DNA of 64,000 nucleotides from Vibrio qingdaonensis (GCF_026191675.1 NZ_JAKRRY010000002.1:306491-370490), one strand, 5' to 3'. Shown: positions 8,576-18,401, numbered from the stretch's first letter. Notes: generated by a model from the sequence alone, not told the origin. Program-made: numbers and translations.

Positions 8576-9799
8576 CTACGGCATGGGAGCTTTGGATTGG
8601 TTTCGCACAGCGGTATTGCCGTAGTGATACATCGACATCACGATGCCTGCCGCGACTAAGACGCCAATACCGCTTATTGCTAAGAATGCCATCACACCCT
8701 CGATATCCTGATGATCCAGTTGGTAACCGACGATATAAGTCCCTATAGAAAATCCGACAGAGACCGCAGCAGCCATGTAACCTTGGCTAGTCGCCGGTCC
8801 AAAAGGGCTAATTTCATCAGCGAAACTGGCAATGGAGATATCATTCCATGCGCCATTTATGATTGATATAAGTATCAACGACAGCGGAAATAGTGCTAAG
8901 ACATCGTTTCCAAACATGAACCAAATACTGACGCCAACGAAGGTATTAATGAATACCGTTCCTAGCCAAAGCATGTGGCCGCCATGTTTTTCCATCCACT
9001 TTCCTGCTGGAGCTAACGCGACGAAAGTAATAAGCGCTGCTGCTGCCATACCAAATGAAGAATGAGACAGGTCGACACCAAAAGCCTGAGCAATAATCAC
9101 GGGCCCCATTTCAACCATATTCGAACCCACAAACATAGACAACAAAACACACAAAACGAAACCAAACCAAAGTGTCCTTGAGCTCTTTCTTGCCATTGCG
9201 TCATTTGAACTGACGTTACTTTCAGTGCTCTCTGGTGATGACGGAATAGATTGTGGCGGATGTAATAGGGTGATGGTGAGGCAGCCGATATCCAGTGCCA
9301 GTAATACGGCAAGTTGCATGTTGGTTGAAAGGGAAAACAGATGCACGACGCCCATGGCGACACCTGCGACAACCACTCCAACCATTTGAAATTGAAAGAG
9401 CAACCTCAACGCATTGGCTTTTTCTTTTGCCTCTTGGTTTAGGCGAATCGCAAAGGTTGGATTTAGAATGAGTAAGAGATTGCTTCCTAAACCAATGCAC
9501 AATGCGACAAACCAATAGTGCCAATGAGTCTGATTGACGAATATCAAAATAAATAAAGCGACACAGTGACAAAGCATCGCACTTAGATGTAATTGGCGAT
9601 GGAGTAAGTAGCGGTCGGCTATAGCACCGAGCAGCGGTGCCACTAAGCCAGTCAGTCCCAAAATTAACATGACCTGACCGACCAATAAGCCACTAGATGT
9701 GCGTTGTAAAATGAGTGGGGCAAGAATAATGGCGACGCCAATCCATTGGACAATGCCCATGGAGGCTTGGCTTGTTAACCATAAGGAAGATCGTTTCAT
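8576..9799 (-). CDS. MFS transporter
   Basis: Inner-membrane major facilitator of 407 residues with about 12 hydrophobic segments. A central polar linker around residues 195-215 is rich in Ser ('SIPSSPESTESN') and splits the two six-helix halves. The loop 'GAIADRYLLHR' after TM2 is the family's motif A region. The substrate is not deducible; a drug- or metabolite-exporting type is plausible. It is convergent with the diguanylate cyclase, only about 28 bp apart, so the two transcripts may overlap at their 3' ends. Confidence 0.78.
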   Translation of the reverse strand: MKRSSLWLTSQASMGIVQWIGVAIILAPLILQRTSSGLLVGQVMLILGLTGLVAPLLGAIADRYLLHRQLHLSAMLCHCVALFILIFVNQTHWHYWFVALCIGLGSNLLLILNPTFAIRLNQEAKEKANALRLLFQFQMVGVVVAGVAMGVVHLFSLSTNMQLAVLLALDIGCLTITLLHPPQSIPSSPESTESNVSSNDAMARKSSRTLWFGFVLCVLLSMFVGSNMVEMGPVIIAQAFGVDLSHSSFGMAAAALITFVALAPAGKWMEKHGGHMLWLGTVFINTFVGVSIWFMFGNDVLALFPLSLILISIINGAWNDISIASFADEISPFGPATSQGYMAAAVSVGFSIGTYIVGYQLDHQDIEGVMAFLAISGIGVLVAAGIVMSMYHYGNTAVRNQSKAPMP

Positions 9800-9950
9800 T
9801 TTTCAGGTGCGATAAGTAGATCGAGCTAACAGTGTAAAAGAAATAGAAGCCGGTAGGAGGTCACTGAGCGTCAAATTATTTGAATGGAATGGATAGATAT
9901 TCTGGTGAGATTAGGTGGCCGCTTAGATACAGCCACCAATAATCAAACTA

Positions 9951-11090
9951 TTAAGATAGCGCTTGCTGAGGGTTATTGACTAGGTGACGCCATTGTTGTT
10001 TTTTTAACTTAAGATGACGCTCAAGTTGCTCTAACTGAATAGAAAGGAGCGCCTGCTCATATTTCTGTTTCACATTATGCTTTGCGTCTTTAATGCATTG
10101 TTTTTTTAGATCGTCGTATTCTTTTAGTTTAGACACAAGCAATTGAAACTCATGTTCAATCATTGCGACGATACGATCGGAGTCCGGCAAAGAGACCGCC
10201 TTAATTTTTGCTACTTGGAGTGTTCGAGCCAATCGCGCTTTCTCTATTTTGTAGGAGGAAACACGCTTAAGATCACTCGTGAGCCCGAACCAAGAACAAC
10301 TTTTAATTAGCCATTTAGTGGGATCAAACTGCCACCAACGGATGCCGTTTCGGTAGTCATGTTCAAAGATGTGATGAAAATTATGATAGCCCTCGCCAAA
10401 GGTCAGAAAGGCCAGCACCCCATTGTCTCTCGCGGTATTTTTAGTGGTGTAAGGCTGGGAGCCCCAAACGTGTGCTAGCGAGTTAATGAAGAAGGTAGTG
10501 TGGTGACTTAGCACTAAACGTAAGGCACCAATCACTAGCATAAAGCCGAGTAGGTCACCGTAAAGTAAACCAAGACCGATAGGGAGGCCCACATTCATCA
10601 ACAACGCTAATGGCACATAGTATTTATGTTGCCACATAACGACCGGATCCTTTTGTATATCTCGGCAGTTCTTATAATCAGTATACCGAGATGCTTGGTA
10701 CTCTCTTAACATCCAACCGATGTGGGAATACCAAAACCCTCGCTTCGCAGAGTAGGGATCTTTGTCATTGTTGTCGACATGCTTGTGGTGAACACGATGA
10801 TCGGAGGACCAGTGAAGAATACTGTTTTGTAAGGCAAAAGCGCCCCCGATAGCAAAAATGTAACGCATGACAGGGTGGGCATTATAGGTCTTGTGTGACC
10901 ATAAACGGTGGTATCCAGCGGTGATAGACATTCCACAGAAAATAAAGCTAATCACCAACCAAACCCAGTGATGAGCCGTGTAGCCATAGGCGATGCCATA
11001 CCAAGTCACGCCGAGTGTTGCCAGTAAGAATGTCCCCAAAAAAATGGTGACGTTTAGCCATATAATTGGAGGTTTATTTGTCTTGCTCAT
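9951..11090 (-). CDS. Acyl-CoA / fatty-acid desaturase (delta-9 type)
   Basis: Membrane di-iron desaturase introducing a double bond into acyl chains and adjusting membrane fluidity. About 379 residues. All three histidine boxes are present: HRLWSH, HRVHHKH, and HNFHH within 'GEGYHNFHHIFEHDYRNG'. Four or so hydrophobic segments surround them. The C-terminal ~90 residues form a charged, coiled-coil-like tail that is longer than the minimal domain. Frame start 11117 is possible, but the ATG at 11090 has an AGGA ribosome-binding site and gives MSKTNKPP, the usual start. Two FabR-like operators lie just upstream. Confidence 0.9.
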   Translation of the reverse strand: MSKTNKPPIIWLNVTIFLGTFLLATLGVTWYGIAYGYTAHHWVWLVISFIFCGMSITAGYHRLWSHKTYNAHPVMRYIFAIGGAFALQNSILHWSSDHRVHHKHVDNNDKDPYSAKRGFWYSHIGWMLREYQASRYTDYKNCRDIQKDPVVMWQHKYYVPLALLMNVGLPIGLGLLYGDLLGFMLVIGALRLVLSHHTTFFINSLAHVWGSQPYTTKNTARDNGVLAFLTFGEGYHNFHHIFEHDYRNGIRWWQFDPTKWLIKSCSWFGLTSDLKRVSSYKIEKARLARTLQVAKIKAVSLPDSDRIVAMIEHEFQLLVSKLKEYDDLKKQCIKDAKHNVKQKYEQALLSIQLEQLERHLKLKKQQWRHLVNNPQQALS

Positions 11091-11120
11091 AAGTTCCTGA
11101 CCGAGTTGATTGTCCATTTA

Positions 11121-11138
11121 AGCTTACGCTTGTACGCT
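11121..11138 (-). promoter_or_regulatory. FabR-like operator 1
   Basis: Read on the minus strand this is AGCGTACAAGCGTAAGCT. It is close to the E. coli FabR site as I remember it (AGCGTACA, two bases, then a tGTtcGCT-type half). It is 31 bp upstream of the desaturase ATG. FabR represses unsaturated-fatty-acid genes, so control of a desaturase would be logical. Confidence 0.6.
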
Positions 11139-11146
11139 AGAATATC

Positions 11147-11164
11147 AGCGTACAGTTGTAAGTC
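11147..11164 (+). promoter_or_regulatory. FabR-like operator 2
   Basis: AGCGTACAGTTGTAAGTC is a second, weaker FabR-like palindrome. Its left half and the right half of operator 1 form a perfect inverted repeat (TACGCT ... AGCGTA) with an 8-nt spacer, so the two sites are arranged head to head. Confidence 0.5.
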
Positions 11165-11346
11165 AAATGGACTAATTAAATTTTGGCGTATGGCATAAAA
11201 AGAGTTGTTACAAAGGGTAAGTGATGGGCGTGAATCCAGCGTGGGTTGGCACCAAGCAGCAAGGCTGCAAGGTTTAACCTGAAGCTGAAATAAACGTTAA
11301 AGCTGAATTTAAAGAGGTGTGGTCACTTCAGCTAGTGAGTCTTGGG

Positions 11347-12531
11347 TTATTGTGTTGATTTAGCCGTTTTAGGTGTGGGTTTTCGTTTTGCCATACTGCA
11401 ATCCACGTCGTTCTCTTGAGGCGGATATTGTTGGTAGATGGCTTCAAAACGTTCGAAGTTAGACACGAGAATGTCTACGATCATTGGGTCGAATGCTTTA
11501 CCGGTTTGTGCCGCGATATATTGTTTTGTCTGTTCGATAGGCCATGCCGGTTTGTAGGCTCTTTTGCTAACGAGCGCATCGAAGACATCAGCGATGCTGA
11601 CTATACGAGCTTCCAGCGGAATTGCGGTATGGGCGAGATTTAATGGATAACCTTTACCATCATAACGTTCATGGTGACATAGGATAATATTTTTCAAAAA
11701 TTCTATTTCAGCACTGGTGGAGTGAACAGCATCAATTGTCGTTAACACATCATCAATAATATCGACGCCATAATGAACATGCTGATTCATGATGCTTCTT
11801 TCTTTAGTCGTAAAACGTTTAGTGCTAAAAAGGATTTCATCAGGAATGCGATATTTCCCAATATCATGAAATGGCGCGTAGAGTTCAATCCATTGAATAA
11901 ACCGGTGATTAATAGGCTGAGATTTCGCTAGTAATTCGGCAAGGAGCTTGCTGTATAGACCCATTCGGTGTAAATGATCCGCTGTTTCCGGATCACGTTT
12001 ATGACTAATGCTTAACGCCAGTTTTAATGCTTGGAGCAACATCTGATGTTTGTTTTTATCATGACAGAGCAGACTAAAGATCACTTCTTTGACAAACAAA
12101 AGATCCGAATGCAAGGCGCCGTTTTCAAAATAGCCAGGTTGCGTGGAATTAAAAAAAAGTAGTGCCCCTTCCGTTTGATTCAGCTTAATACCCATAGTGA
12201 GACTGCTTTGGTGTCCAAGAGAACGGAGCTTTCTGACTCGCTCATTGTTGGGTAATTCAGCTAGGTCAGAGACAATACGAATTTCTTCATTCTCAATGAT
12301 TTGCATAAGAGACAGACAGGAAGAAGAAGCCATTGATACCACATCATAACGATCGCCAGTATGCTGAGAATCAATGACGTGAAAGTTCTCTAAATAATCT
12401 GAATGAGTCACGGTGACGCAGAGTCGTGACAGCAGTGGATAGCTGACTTTGAGGGAGTCAAATAATTCATCTATGCCATTGCGACAGCTTAGAGCGCGGT
12501 TTGTTGTTGAGATGCAATCAATATAATCCAT
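11347..12531 (-). CDS. HD-GYP domain phosphodiesterase
   Basis: Probable cyclic di-GMP hydrolase. From the ATG at 12531 it has 394 residues: a GAF-like sensor region in the first ~160, then an HD-GYP domain. The HD-GYP domain has HKRDPETADHLHR, the metal-binding 'FHDIGKYRIPDEIL', 'HVHYGVDI', and 'HHERYDGKGYP' with an intact GYP. All metal ligands look conserved. The frame continues upstream to a TTG at 12732, but those 67 residues look like no domain and would consume the divergent promoter region. The longer form cannot be excluded. The short charged C-terminus is rich in Lys, Pro and Thr. Confidence 0.87.
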   Translation of the reverse strand: MDYIDCISTTNRALSCRNGIDELFDSLKVSYPLLSRLCVTVTHSDYLENFHVIDSQHTGDRYDVVSMASSSCLSLMQIIENEEIRIVSDLAELPNNERVRKLRSLGHQSSLTMGIKLNQTEGALLFFNSTQPGYFENGALHSDLLFVKEVIFSLLCHDKNKHQMLLQALKLALSISHKRDPETADHLHRMGLYSKLLAELLAKSQPINHRFIQWIELYAPFHDIGKYRIPDEILFSTKRFTTKERSIMNQHVHYGVDIIDDVLTTIDAVHSTSAEIEFLKNIILCHHERYDGKGYPLNLAHTAIPLEARIVSIADVFDALVSKRAYKPAWPIEQTKQYIAAQTGKAFDPMIVDILVSNFERFEAIYQQYPPQENDVDCSMAKRKPTPKTAKSTQ

Positions 12532-12756
12532 ACGTTTCTTATCAATAGTTTTTATATGGTTATTTGAATAGTAGACAGGATTATGCCGTGAGTTCAAGTG
12601 ATCAACTTCGCACCCAATGATGAAAAGCGATGAACAATAAGTTGCATCTTTGACTTGTGATCTCTCTATCAAGGTAATGATATTGATGATGAAAACGTTT
12701 GCCTGGTGTTTTTTTAAACGGTAATGTTGCAAACAAGTGTTTGACTATGCGGACAT

Positions 12757-13854
12757 ATGTTTATGACGGAACGTGAGCAACAGATTCTAGAGTTAATCAA
12801 ACAAGACCCGATGATAGCCCAGCAAACATTGGCAGAGCAGTTAGGATTAAGCCGCAGTGCGGTCGCGGGTCATATTATGAATTTGACTCGTAAAGGGTTT
12901 ATTCATGGTAAAGGATACGTGATCGCTCCGGAGCGATACGTGACCGTTGTTGGCGGCGCCAATATGGATCTATGCGGTCGATCTAATGCTGAGCTTATCA
13001 TGGGCGACTCCAACCCTGGCGCGCTTACATCGAGTGCTGGAGGCGTGGCAAGAAATATCGCAGACAATCTCAGTCGTTTGGGCAGCAAGGTTGAATTCAT
13101 TGGTGCCGTTGGTGATGATCTTTGGGGTGAACAATTAAAAGACGCGTGTCGACAAGCGAGCATGGGTATCGAACATGTGCTGACAGTAACCGGTAAGCCA
13201 ACCAGTACTTACCTGTCTATCCATGACCCCGTAGGGGAGCTGCAACTTGCGCTCAATGATATGTCCTTAATTGATGCCCTGACCGGAGAGCAATTGGCAA
13301 AACGAGCCAATATTCTAAAGTGCGCCTCTGCCATTGTTCTTGATGCCAACCTAAGTGAAAGCGCGTTGGACTACCTGTTCTATGCCCACGCGGATAAACC
13401 GATATTTGTTGACCCTGTGTCTAGTGTGAAAGCCAAGAAACTTACCCCTTATCTCCATCAAATTCATACCTTAAAACCCAACCTATCGGAAGCGGAGCTT
13501 TTGGCGGGTTATACGCTGAGTCACATAGATGATTTACCTGAACTAGCAAAGCGGTTGCACGACAAAGGGGTGAGCCAAATGCTCATCAGTTTAGGGCGAC
13601 AAGGCGCGTTTTCTAGCTGCGAAGGTGTTGGTCAATTTATCCCTGCCCAAGACGTTGCAGTGAATAATGTGACGGGGGCAGGGGATGCCCTAATGGCGGG
13701 CGTGACACACGGATTTATAACCGGTTGGGATTGGTCACAGAGCGTAAATTTTGCGCTAGGCGCAGCGATGTTAGCCTTACAGTCCAATTCGACCATCAAT
13801 ACTATTATGTCAGAAAGAGCGGTAACACGCTTGATTAAGGAAGTAGCATGTTAA
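12757..13854 (+). CDS. psuK: Pseudouridine kinase with N-terminal HTH
   Basis: Phosphorylates pseudouridine to pseudouridine 5'-phosphate, the first step of pseudouridine breakdown. 365 residues. Residues ~1-60 are a winged helix-turn-helix ('TLAEQLGLSRSAVAGHI'), as in many PfkB nucleoside kinases, and may let the enzyme regulate its own operon. The rest is a PfkB/ribokinase fold with 'GGVARNIADNLSRLG' and the catalytic 'NVTGAGDALMAG'. ATGs at 12757 and 12763 are both possible. The gene overlaps psuG by 7 nt. A short dyad CAAAC-N4-GTTTG at 12730-12743 sits directly upstream and could be an operator. Confidence 0.9.
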   Translation: MFMTEREQQILELIKQDPMIAQQTLAEQLGLSRSAVAGHIMNLTRKGFIHGKGYVIAPERYVTVVGGANMDLCGRSNAELIMGDSNPGALTSSAGGVARNIADNLSRLGSKVEFIGAVGDDLWGEQLKDACRQASMGIEHVLTVTGKPTSTYLSIHDPVGELQLALNDMSLIDALTGEQLAKRANILKCASAIVLDANLSESALDYLFYAHADKPIFVDPVSSVKAKKLTPYLHQIHTLKPNLSEAELLAGYTLSHIDDLPELAKRLHDKGVSQMLISLGRQGAFSSCEGVGQFIPAQDVAVNNVTGAGDALMAGVTHGFITGWDWSQSVNFALGAAMLALQSNSTINTIMSERAVTRLIKEVAC

Positions 13855-14765
13855 ACACCTATTTAGATATATTACCGGAAGTTGCCGATGCTTTAGCCAA
13901 TAATCGGCCGGTTGTCGCACTGGAGTCCACCATTATCTCACATGGTATGCCTTATCCTCGTAACGTAGAGACGGCGCTGCTTGTAGAACGAACCATACGA
14001 GATTCAGGTGCGACCCCGGCAACCATCGCCATTATAGAAGGGCGACTTAAAGTCGGGTTGAGTGAGGCGGAAATTACGCATCTTGGTCAAGCAGGTACGG
14101 CCGTGACTAAAGTGAGCCGACGTGATATCCCATTTATGGTAGCGGGTAAAAAAGACGGTGCAACGACCGTCGCCGCCACGATGATCCTTGCGGAAATGGC
14201 AGGTATTAAAGTGTTTGCGACAGGCGGTATTGGTGGCGTACATCGAGGCGCTCAGGAAACGTTTGACATTTCAGCTGATCTTCAAGAATTGGCCAGTACC
14301 GATGTGGCAGTGGTTTGTGCGGGCGCAAAATCAATCTTAGATCTGGCACTGACGCGTGAATACCTTGAAACACAGGGCGTTCCAGTGATTGGTTATCAGA
14401 CAAGTAGCTTACCGGCGTTTTATACGCGAGAAAGCGAGCACGGGGTGGACTATCGCCTAGATAGTGCACAGCAGATTGCAGCGGCCTTGAAAGCAAAGTG
14501 GACGATGGGATTAACTGGTGGGGTTGTGGTAGCCAATCCAATACCGCAAGAGTTTGCAATGCCTGTTGAACGAATTAATGCCGTTATCGAGCAGGCGTTG
14601 GCAGAAGCGGATGAGCAAGGTATATCGGGCAAAGACTCTACACCATTTTTATTGGCGCGCGTCTGCGAATTAACGGGTGGAAACAGCTTGGACTCAAACA
14701 TTCAATTGGTACTCAATAATGCTAAGTTAGGCGCTGAGATTGCCAAAGAGTATTGCCAAAGCTAG
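13848..14765 (+). CDS. psuG: Pseudouridine-5'-phosphate glycosidase
   Basis: Splits pseudouridine 5'-phosphate reversibly into uracil and ribose 5-phosphate by breaking the C-C glycosidic bond. 305 residues, normal length for the family. Diagnostic blocks are 'VALESTIISHGMPYP' with the conserved Glu, 'KVSRRDIPF' with the Lys that forms the ring-opened ribose adduct, 'GGIGGVHRGAQETFDISADL', and 'QEFAMPVERINAVI'. The start overlaps the psuK stop, so the two are coupled. No pseudouridine transporter follows, which suggests recycling of internal RNA degradation products or uptake by another carrier. Confidence 0.94.
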   Translation: MLNTYLDILPEVADALANNRPVVALESTIISHGMPYPRNVETALLVERTIRDSGATPATIAIIEGRLKVGLSEAEITHLGQAGTAVTKVSRRDIPFMVAGKKDGATTVAATMILAEMAGIKVFATGGIGGVHRGAQETFDISADLQELASTDVAVVCAGAKSILDLALTREYLETQGVPVIGYQTSSLPAFYTRESEHGVDYRLDSAQQIAAALKAKWTMGLTGGVVVANPIPQEFAMPVERINAVIEQALAEADEQGISGKDSTPFLLARVCELTGGNSLDSNIQLVLNNAKLGAEIAKEYCQS

Positions 14766-14886
14766 CACATACCCTACAGGCTGCGCTAATTGAGATGCCG
14801 TAGTAAAACGCTGACAGGACCTGCGGTAGTAATCATTAAATAGTTAAGGCAAAATGCTAGCAATTTTTGTTAGTTAAGTGAGCCTT

Positions 14887-15537
14887 ATGATGTTTAAAGC
14901 CGCAATCTTCGACATGGATGGATTGTTACTCGATACCGAGAATGTATGTAAAAAGGTGTTTAGTGAAGCCTGTCAAACACTTGGGGTACCGTTTTTTGAA
15001 GAGCTGTACCTTTCAATCATAGGTTGCAATGCGAAAACGATCCGTACTCGTCTTACCGAGGGCTACAAAGATGTGATTGACTATGAATTGATCCATCAAG
15101 AATGGCGTAAAAACTACGATGCTGTGGTACTTCATCAAGCGATTCCGGTTAAAAAGGGGGCCATTGCACTTCTTGATTGGCTAACGTCAAATAACATTCC
15201 TTTGGCCGTTGCCACATCTACGCAGCGTGATGTCGCTGAGGTGAAACTTAAACTCGCGGGATTAGACGCGTATTTTAGTAATATCACGACGGGATGCGAA
15301 GTAACACATGGCAAGCCTCATCCAGAAATTTACTTACTTGCGGCACAACGATTAGGTGTTGAACCGAAGACTTGTTTGGCGTTTGAAGACTCCAATAATG
15401 GTGTGAAATCAGCCATGGCGGCGACGATGAAAACTTATCAAATCCTTGATCTGGTTGAGCCTTGTGATGAAGTACGCGCACTAAATCCACATACGCATGA
15501 ATCACTATTCTCCGTCTACCTGGAGTTATCAAAATAG
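14887..15537 (+). CDS. HAD-superfamily (subfamily IA) phosphatase
   Basis: Phosphatase or phosphoglucomutase-like hydrolase of 216 residues. Motif I is 'FDMDGLLLDTEN' with both catalytic Asp residues. Motif II is 'AVATSTQ'. Motif III has the Lys in 'THGKPHPEIY'. Motif IV is 'FEDSNNG'. The helical cap between motifs I and II is of the C1 type. The substrate is unknown. Its place between psuKG and glpR would allow a pseudouridine-phosphate or glycerol-phosphate substrate, but this is only context. GTG 14878 is in frame; ATG 14887 fits the family start better. Confidence 0.85.
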   Translation: MMFKAAIFDMDGLLLDTENVCKKVFSEACQTLGVPFFEELYLSIIGCNAKTIRTRLTEGYKDVIDYELIHQEWRKNYDAVVLHQAIPVKKGAIALLDWLTSNNIPLAVATSTQRDVAEVKLKLAGLDAYFSNITTGCEVTHGKPHPEIYLLAAQRLGVEPKTCLAFEDSNNGVKSAMAATMKTYQILDLVEPCDEVRALNPHTHESLFSVYLELSK

Positions 15538-15642
15538 TTTGTATCTGTTCCCAAATTGCCTCTTCGAACGCGTGATGAATTCTGCATTTTGAAGTCATTT
15601 GGGTATATAATTGAATTTCTTGGAGAATAGTGGAGTGACGTT

Positions 15643-16404
15643 TTGAAGCAAACGCAGCGCCATCGTGAAATTCTTGCGATGCTGACACAAAGCGGTTTTG
15701 TCAATACCGAAGAGTTTGTTGACGAATTTGGGGTTAGCCCACAGACCATTCGTCGCGATCTAAATGATTTAGCTAAACAGGGATTGGTCACGCGCCACCA
15801 CGGCGGTGCATCATTGCATTCAAGTACTGAGAACGAAGCCTATTCGGCGAGAAAAGTTCATTATCAAGAAGAGAAGACACGGATTGCGAATGCTTTGGTG
15901 CGTCGAATCCCAAATGGTTCGTCACTATTTATTGATATTGGTACGACGACAGAAGCGGTCGCTCTCGCACTATTGAATCATCAAGACCTGAAAGTCGTAA
16001 CCAACAACATTAACGTCGCGAACATTTTGCGAGTAAAAGATGATTTCACCGTCATTGTTGCTGGTGGACAGATCCGTAATAAAGATGGTGGCATTATTGG
16101 TGAAGCGGCGAAAGAGTTCATTGAACAGTTTCGTCTAGACTTTGGCATCTTAGGTATCTCTGGAATCCATGAAGACGGCAGTTTACTTGACTTTGATTTT
16201 TCTGAAGTTCGTATAGCGCAAGCTATCATGGAGTGTTCCGGTCAAACATTATTAGCGGCAGATAGCACGAAGTTTAACCGTGGGGCTATGGTGAATTTAG
16301 GGCATATTTCTCAGGTTGATGCATTTTTTACCGATGAACAGCCGCCACAAGAGCTTATTGATATCATGGAACAAAGTGATATTGATTGGTATGTGTGCGA
16401 ATAA
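15643..16404 (+). CDS. glpR: Glycerol-3-phosphate regulon repressor (DeoR family)
   Basis: Represses glycerol uptake and catabolism genes; glycerol 3-phosphate releases it. 253 residues: a DeoR helix-turn-helix at ~6-57 ('VSPQTIRRDLNDLAKQ') and a sugar-phosphate isomerase-like sensor domain ('FIDIGTTTEAVALAL', 'FGILGISGIHEDGSLLDFD'). The start is TTG: MKQTQRHREI matches E. coli GlpR from residue 1, and GGAG at 15632-15635 is correctly spaced. A weak start suits a repressor kept at low level. glpK and glpD lie next to it, with matching operators between them. Confidence 0.95.
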   Translation: MKQTQRHREILAMLTQSGFVNTEEFVDEFGVSPQTIRRDLNDLAKQGLVTRHHGGASLHSSTENEAYSARKVHYQEEKTRIANALVRRIPNGSSLFIDIGTTTEAVALALLNHQDLKVVTNNINVANILRVKDDFTVIVAGGQIRNKDGGIIGEAAKEFIEQFRLDFGILGISGIHEDGSLLDFDFSEVRIAQAIMECSGQTLLAADSTKFNRGAMVNLGHISQVDAFFTDEQPPQELIDIMEQSDIDWYVCE

Positions 16405-16732
16405 ACACAAGTTGGATGAGCCCATTTTCATGCTAAATGTATGGTCTTTTATATTTAGATACAATTCGTTATTAAATGCCGTAGCTTTGACACTTATTGA
16501 TGAGGTTATCTGCTGTAGTGAGCGAGATGAATGTGATGTAATAATCCACGTGAGCAGTTGATCGTCCACTTTCAACTCGGTCGCGCATCCAACTTAGACA
16601 TAGTATCGATTAGATACGGTACTGATGTTGCCTTGCTGTGTTGTGCAGCAAGGCTTTTTTTATTTAGGCCCCATAAAACTATAATATTTAGGCTCTAGTA
16701 AAGCCCTGTCGACGTTGCGAAACGTCTCGGGA
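16405..16732. other. Long 3' region after glpR
   Basis: About 330 bp with no supportable gene, although the terminator for glpR is more than 220 bp downstream of its stop. The stretch may be a long 3' UTR or host a small RNA that uses the terminator at 16630-16661. Reading frames present here look accidental. Confidence 0.4.
16630..16661 (+). terminator. Rho-independent terminator (plus strand)
   Basis: Perfect 9-bp stem GCCTTGCTG / CAGCAAGGC with a 7-nt loop and a run of seven T. The orientation terminates plus-strand transcripts from glpR or from a transcript starting within 16405-16630. Confidence 0.9.
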
Positions 16733-18223
16733 TTAGGATTTAGTCCGCCCGATAGCCTCTTCCCAACCGCGATATAGGGTGTCACGTTGCTGCCGATCAA
16801 TGGCTGGACGAAATACACGCTCAATCTCTTTTTTATCAGCCAGTTCATCTTGGCTTTGCCAAAACCCAGTCGCCAGCCCCGCTAACATAGCAGCACCCAA
16901 TGCGGTGGATTCACGCACAACGGGTCTAACGACTTTACTGCCCATAATATCGGCTTGAAATTGCATTAAGAAGTCATTGGCAACCGCACCGCCATCGACA
17001 CGAATTTGGGTCAGCTTGATACCAGAGTCTTCTTCCATCGCAAGAAGTACATCGCGGCTTTGATAGGCAATGGATTCTAGTGCGGCACGAATGATGTGAT
17101 TGCGATTGGTACCTCGTGTGAGTCCTGTTAAAGAACCACGAGCATGTGGGTCCCAATACGGGGCTCCTAGCCCAACAAATGCAGGCACCAAGTACACGCC
17201 ATTTGTGTCACTAACTTTTTCTGCAAAATACTGCGTGTCTTGTGCATCACGGATTAAGCCCAGTTCATCACGAAGCCACTGAATCGTCGCCCCACCCATA
17301 AAGACGCTGCCTTCTAATGCGTAGGTCACGCTGTCCCCAACTTGGTAGCCGATCGTCGTCAGTAGACCGTGCTTAGAGCGCATGGGTGTGCCACCCGTGT
17401 TCATTAATAGAAAGCACCCAGTACCGTAAGTGTTTTTTACCATGCCTTTTTTAAAGCATTGTTGACCAAAAAGTGCCGCTTGTTGATCGCCGGCAATACC
17501 ACTGATTGGAATGTGTTCTGTCCCACCACCAATATGAGCATAGCCATATATCTCACTGCTTGATTTGACGTCGGGGAGCATCGACTTAGGGATATTAAAA
17601 ATATCAAGCAGAGTGCTATCCCATTGCAGCGTATGAATATTAAATAGCATCGTTCGCGAGGCGTTACTGACATCGGTCACATGCGACTTACCATGAGTGA
17701 GCTTCCAAACTAACCAAGTGTCTACGGTGCCAAATAGCAACTCACCTTTTTCGGCTCGCTCACGAGCTCCGTCGACGTTGTCGAGTATCCACGCAATTTT
17801 AGAGGCAGAAAAGTACGCGTCAACGACCAGTCCGGTACGTTGGTTAATGATGGTGTCATGACCATCTTGCTTGAGCTGGTCACAAAAGTTGGCCGTGCGG
17901 CGACATTGCCAAACAATGGCATTGTAAATGGGTTGACCGGACTCTTTGTCCCAAACGATGGTGGTTTCACGTTGGTTAGTAATGCCAATGGCGGCAACAT
18001 CTTCGTTGGCGATATCCGCTTGAGCAAGCACTTCGGTCAAAGATGAACGCTGTGTTGCCCATATCTCCATAGGATCATGTTCGACCCAACCTGGTTGCGG
18101 ATAGATTTGAGTGAACTCTCTTTGTGCTGAGCACACGGCGTTGGCATCGCGGTCGAAGACGATAGCGCGTGAGCTAGTAGTACCTTGGTCTAATGCAACG
18201 ACGACTTTTTTATGCTGGTTCAT
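16733..18223 (-). CDS. glpK: Glycerol kinase
   Basis: Phosphorylates glycerol to glycerol 3-phosphate with ATP, trapping it in the cytoplasm. 496 residues, full length for FGGY-family GlpK. The N-terminal phosphate-binding loop is '[15 protein letters not shown]'. The glycerol-binding 'QRETTIVWD' and the ATP-site block '[15 protein letters not shown]' are present, as is '[20 protein letters not shown]'. The ATG at 18223 has a GAGAACG ribosome-binding site. It is transcribed away from glpD, from a shared 409-bp region with GlpR-like operators. No glpF glycerol channel gene is adjacent, unlike E. coli. Confidence 0.96.
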   Translation of the reverse strand: MNQHKKVVVALDQGTTSSRAIVFDRDANAVCSAQREFTQIYPQPGWVEHDPMEIWATQRSSLTEVLAQADIANEDVAAIGITNQRETTIVWDKESGQPIYNAIVWQCRRTANFCDQLKQDGHDTIINQRTGLVVDAYFSASKIAWILDNVDGARERAEKGELLFGTVDTWLVWKLTHGKSHVTDVSNASRTMLFNIHTLQWDSTLLDIFNIPKSMLPDVKSSSEIYGYAHIGGGTEHIPISGIAGDQQAALFGQQCFKKGMVKNTYGTGCFLLMNTGGTPMRSKHGLLTTIGYQVGDSVTYALEGSVFMGGATIQWLRDELGLIRDAQDTQYFAEKVSDTNGVYLVPAFVGLGAPYWDPHARGSLTGLTRGTNRNHIIRAALESIAYQSRDVLLAMEEDSGIKLTQIRVDGGAVANDFLMQFQADIMGSKVVRPVVRESTALGAAMLAGLATGFWQSQDELADKKEIERVFRPAIDRQQRDTLYRGWEEAIGRTKS

Positions 18224-18383
18224 ATCGTTCTCATTTTGTTTTTATGGAAATAGATTGGATTTTAAAATCCCCAATAGTGTGCTGTATCTCACCGAACTGC
18301 GTGATTAATCCTAGCGAACTTAATCCTAGTGAACAACGTTGGACACATTGGCGGTTACTACCTTTGTCACGTTACGGTTCTAA

Positions 18384-18401
18384 ATGTTCGTTATCGACCA
18401 T
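18384..18401. promoter_or_regulatory. GlpR-like operator A
   Basis: ATGTTCG-TTAT-CGACCAT. The left half matches the E. coli GlpR half-site ATGTTCG and the right half differs by one base from CGAACAT. Spacing is the canonical 4 bp. It lies midway between glpK and glpD. Confidence 0.7.
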
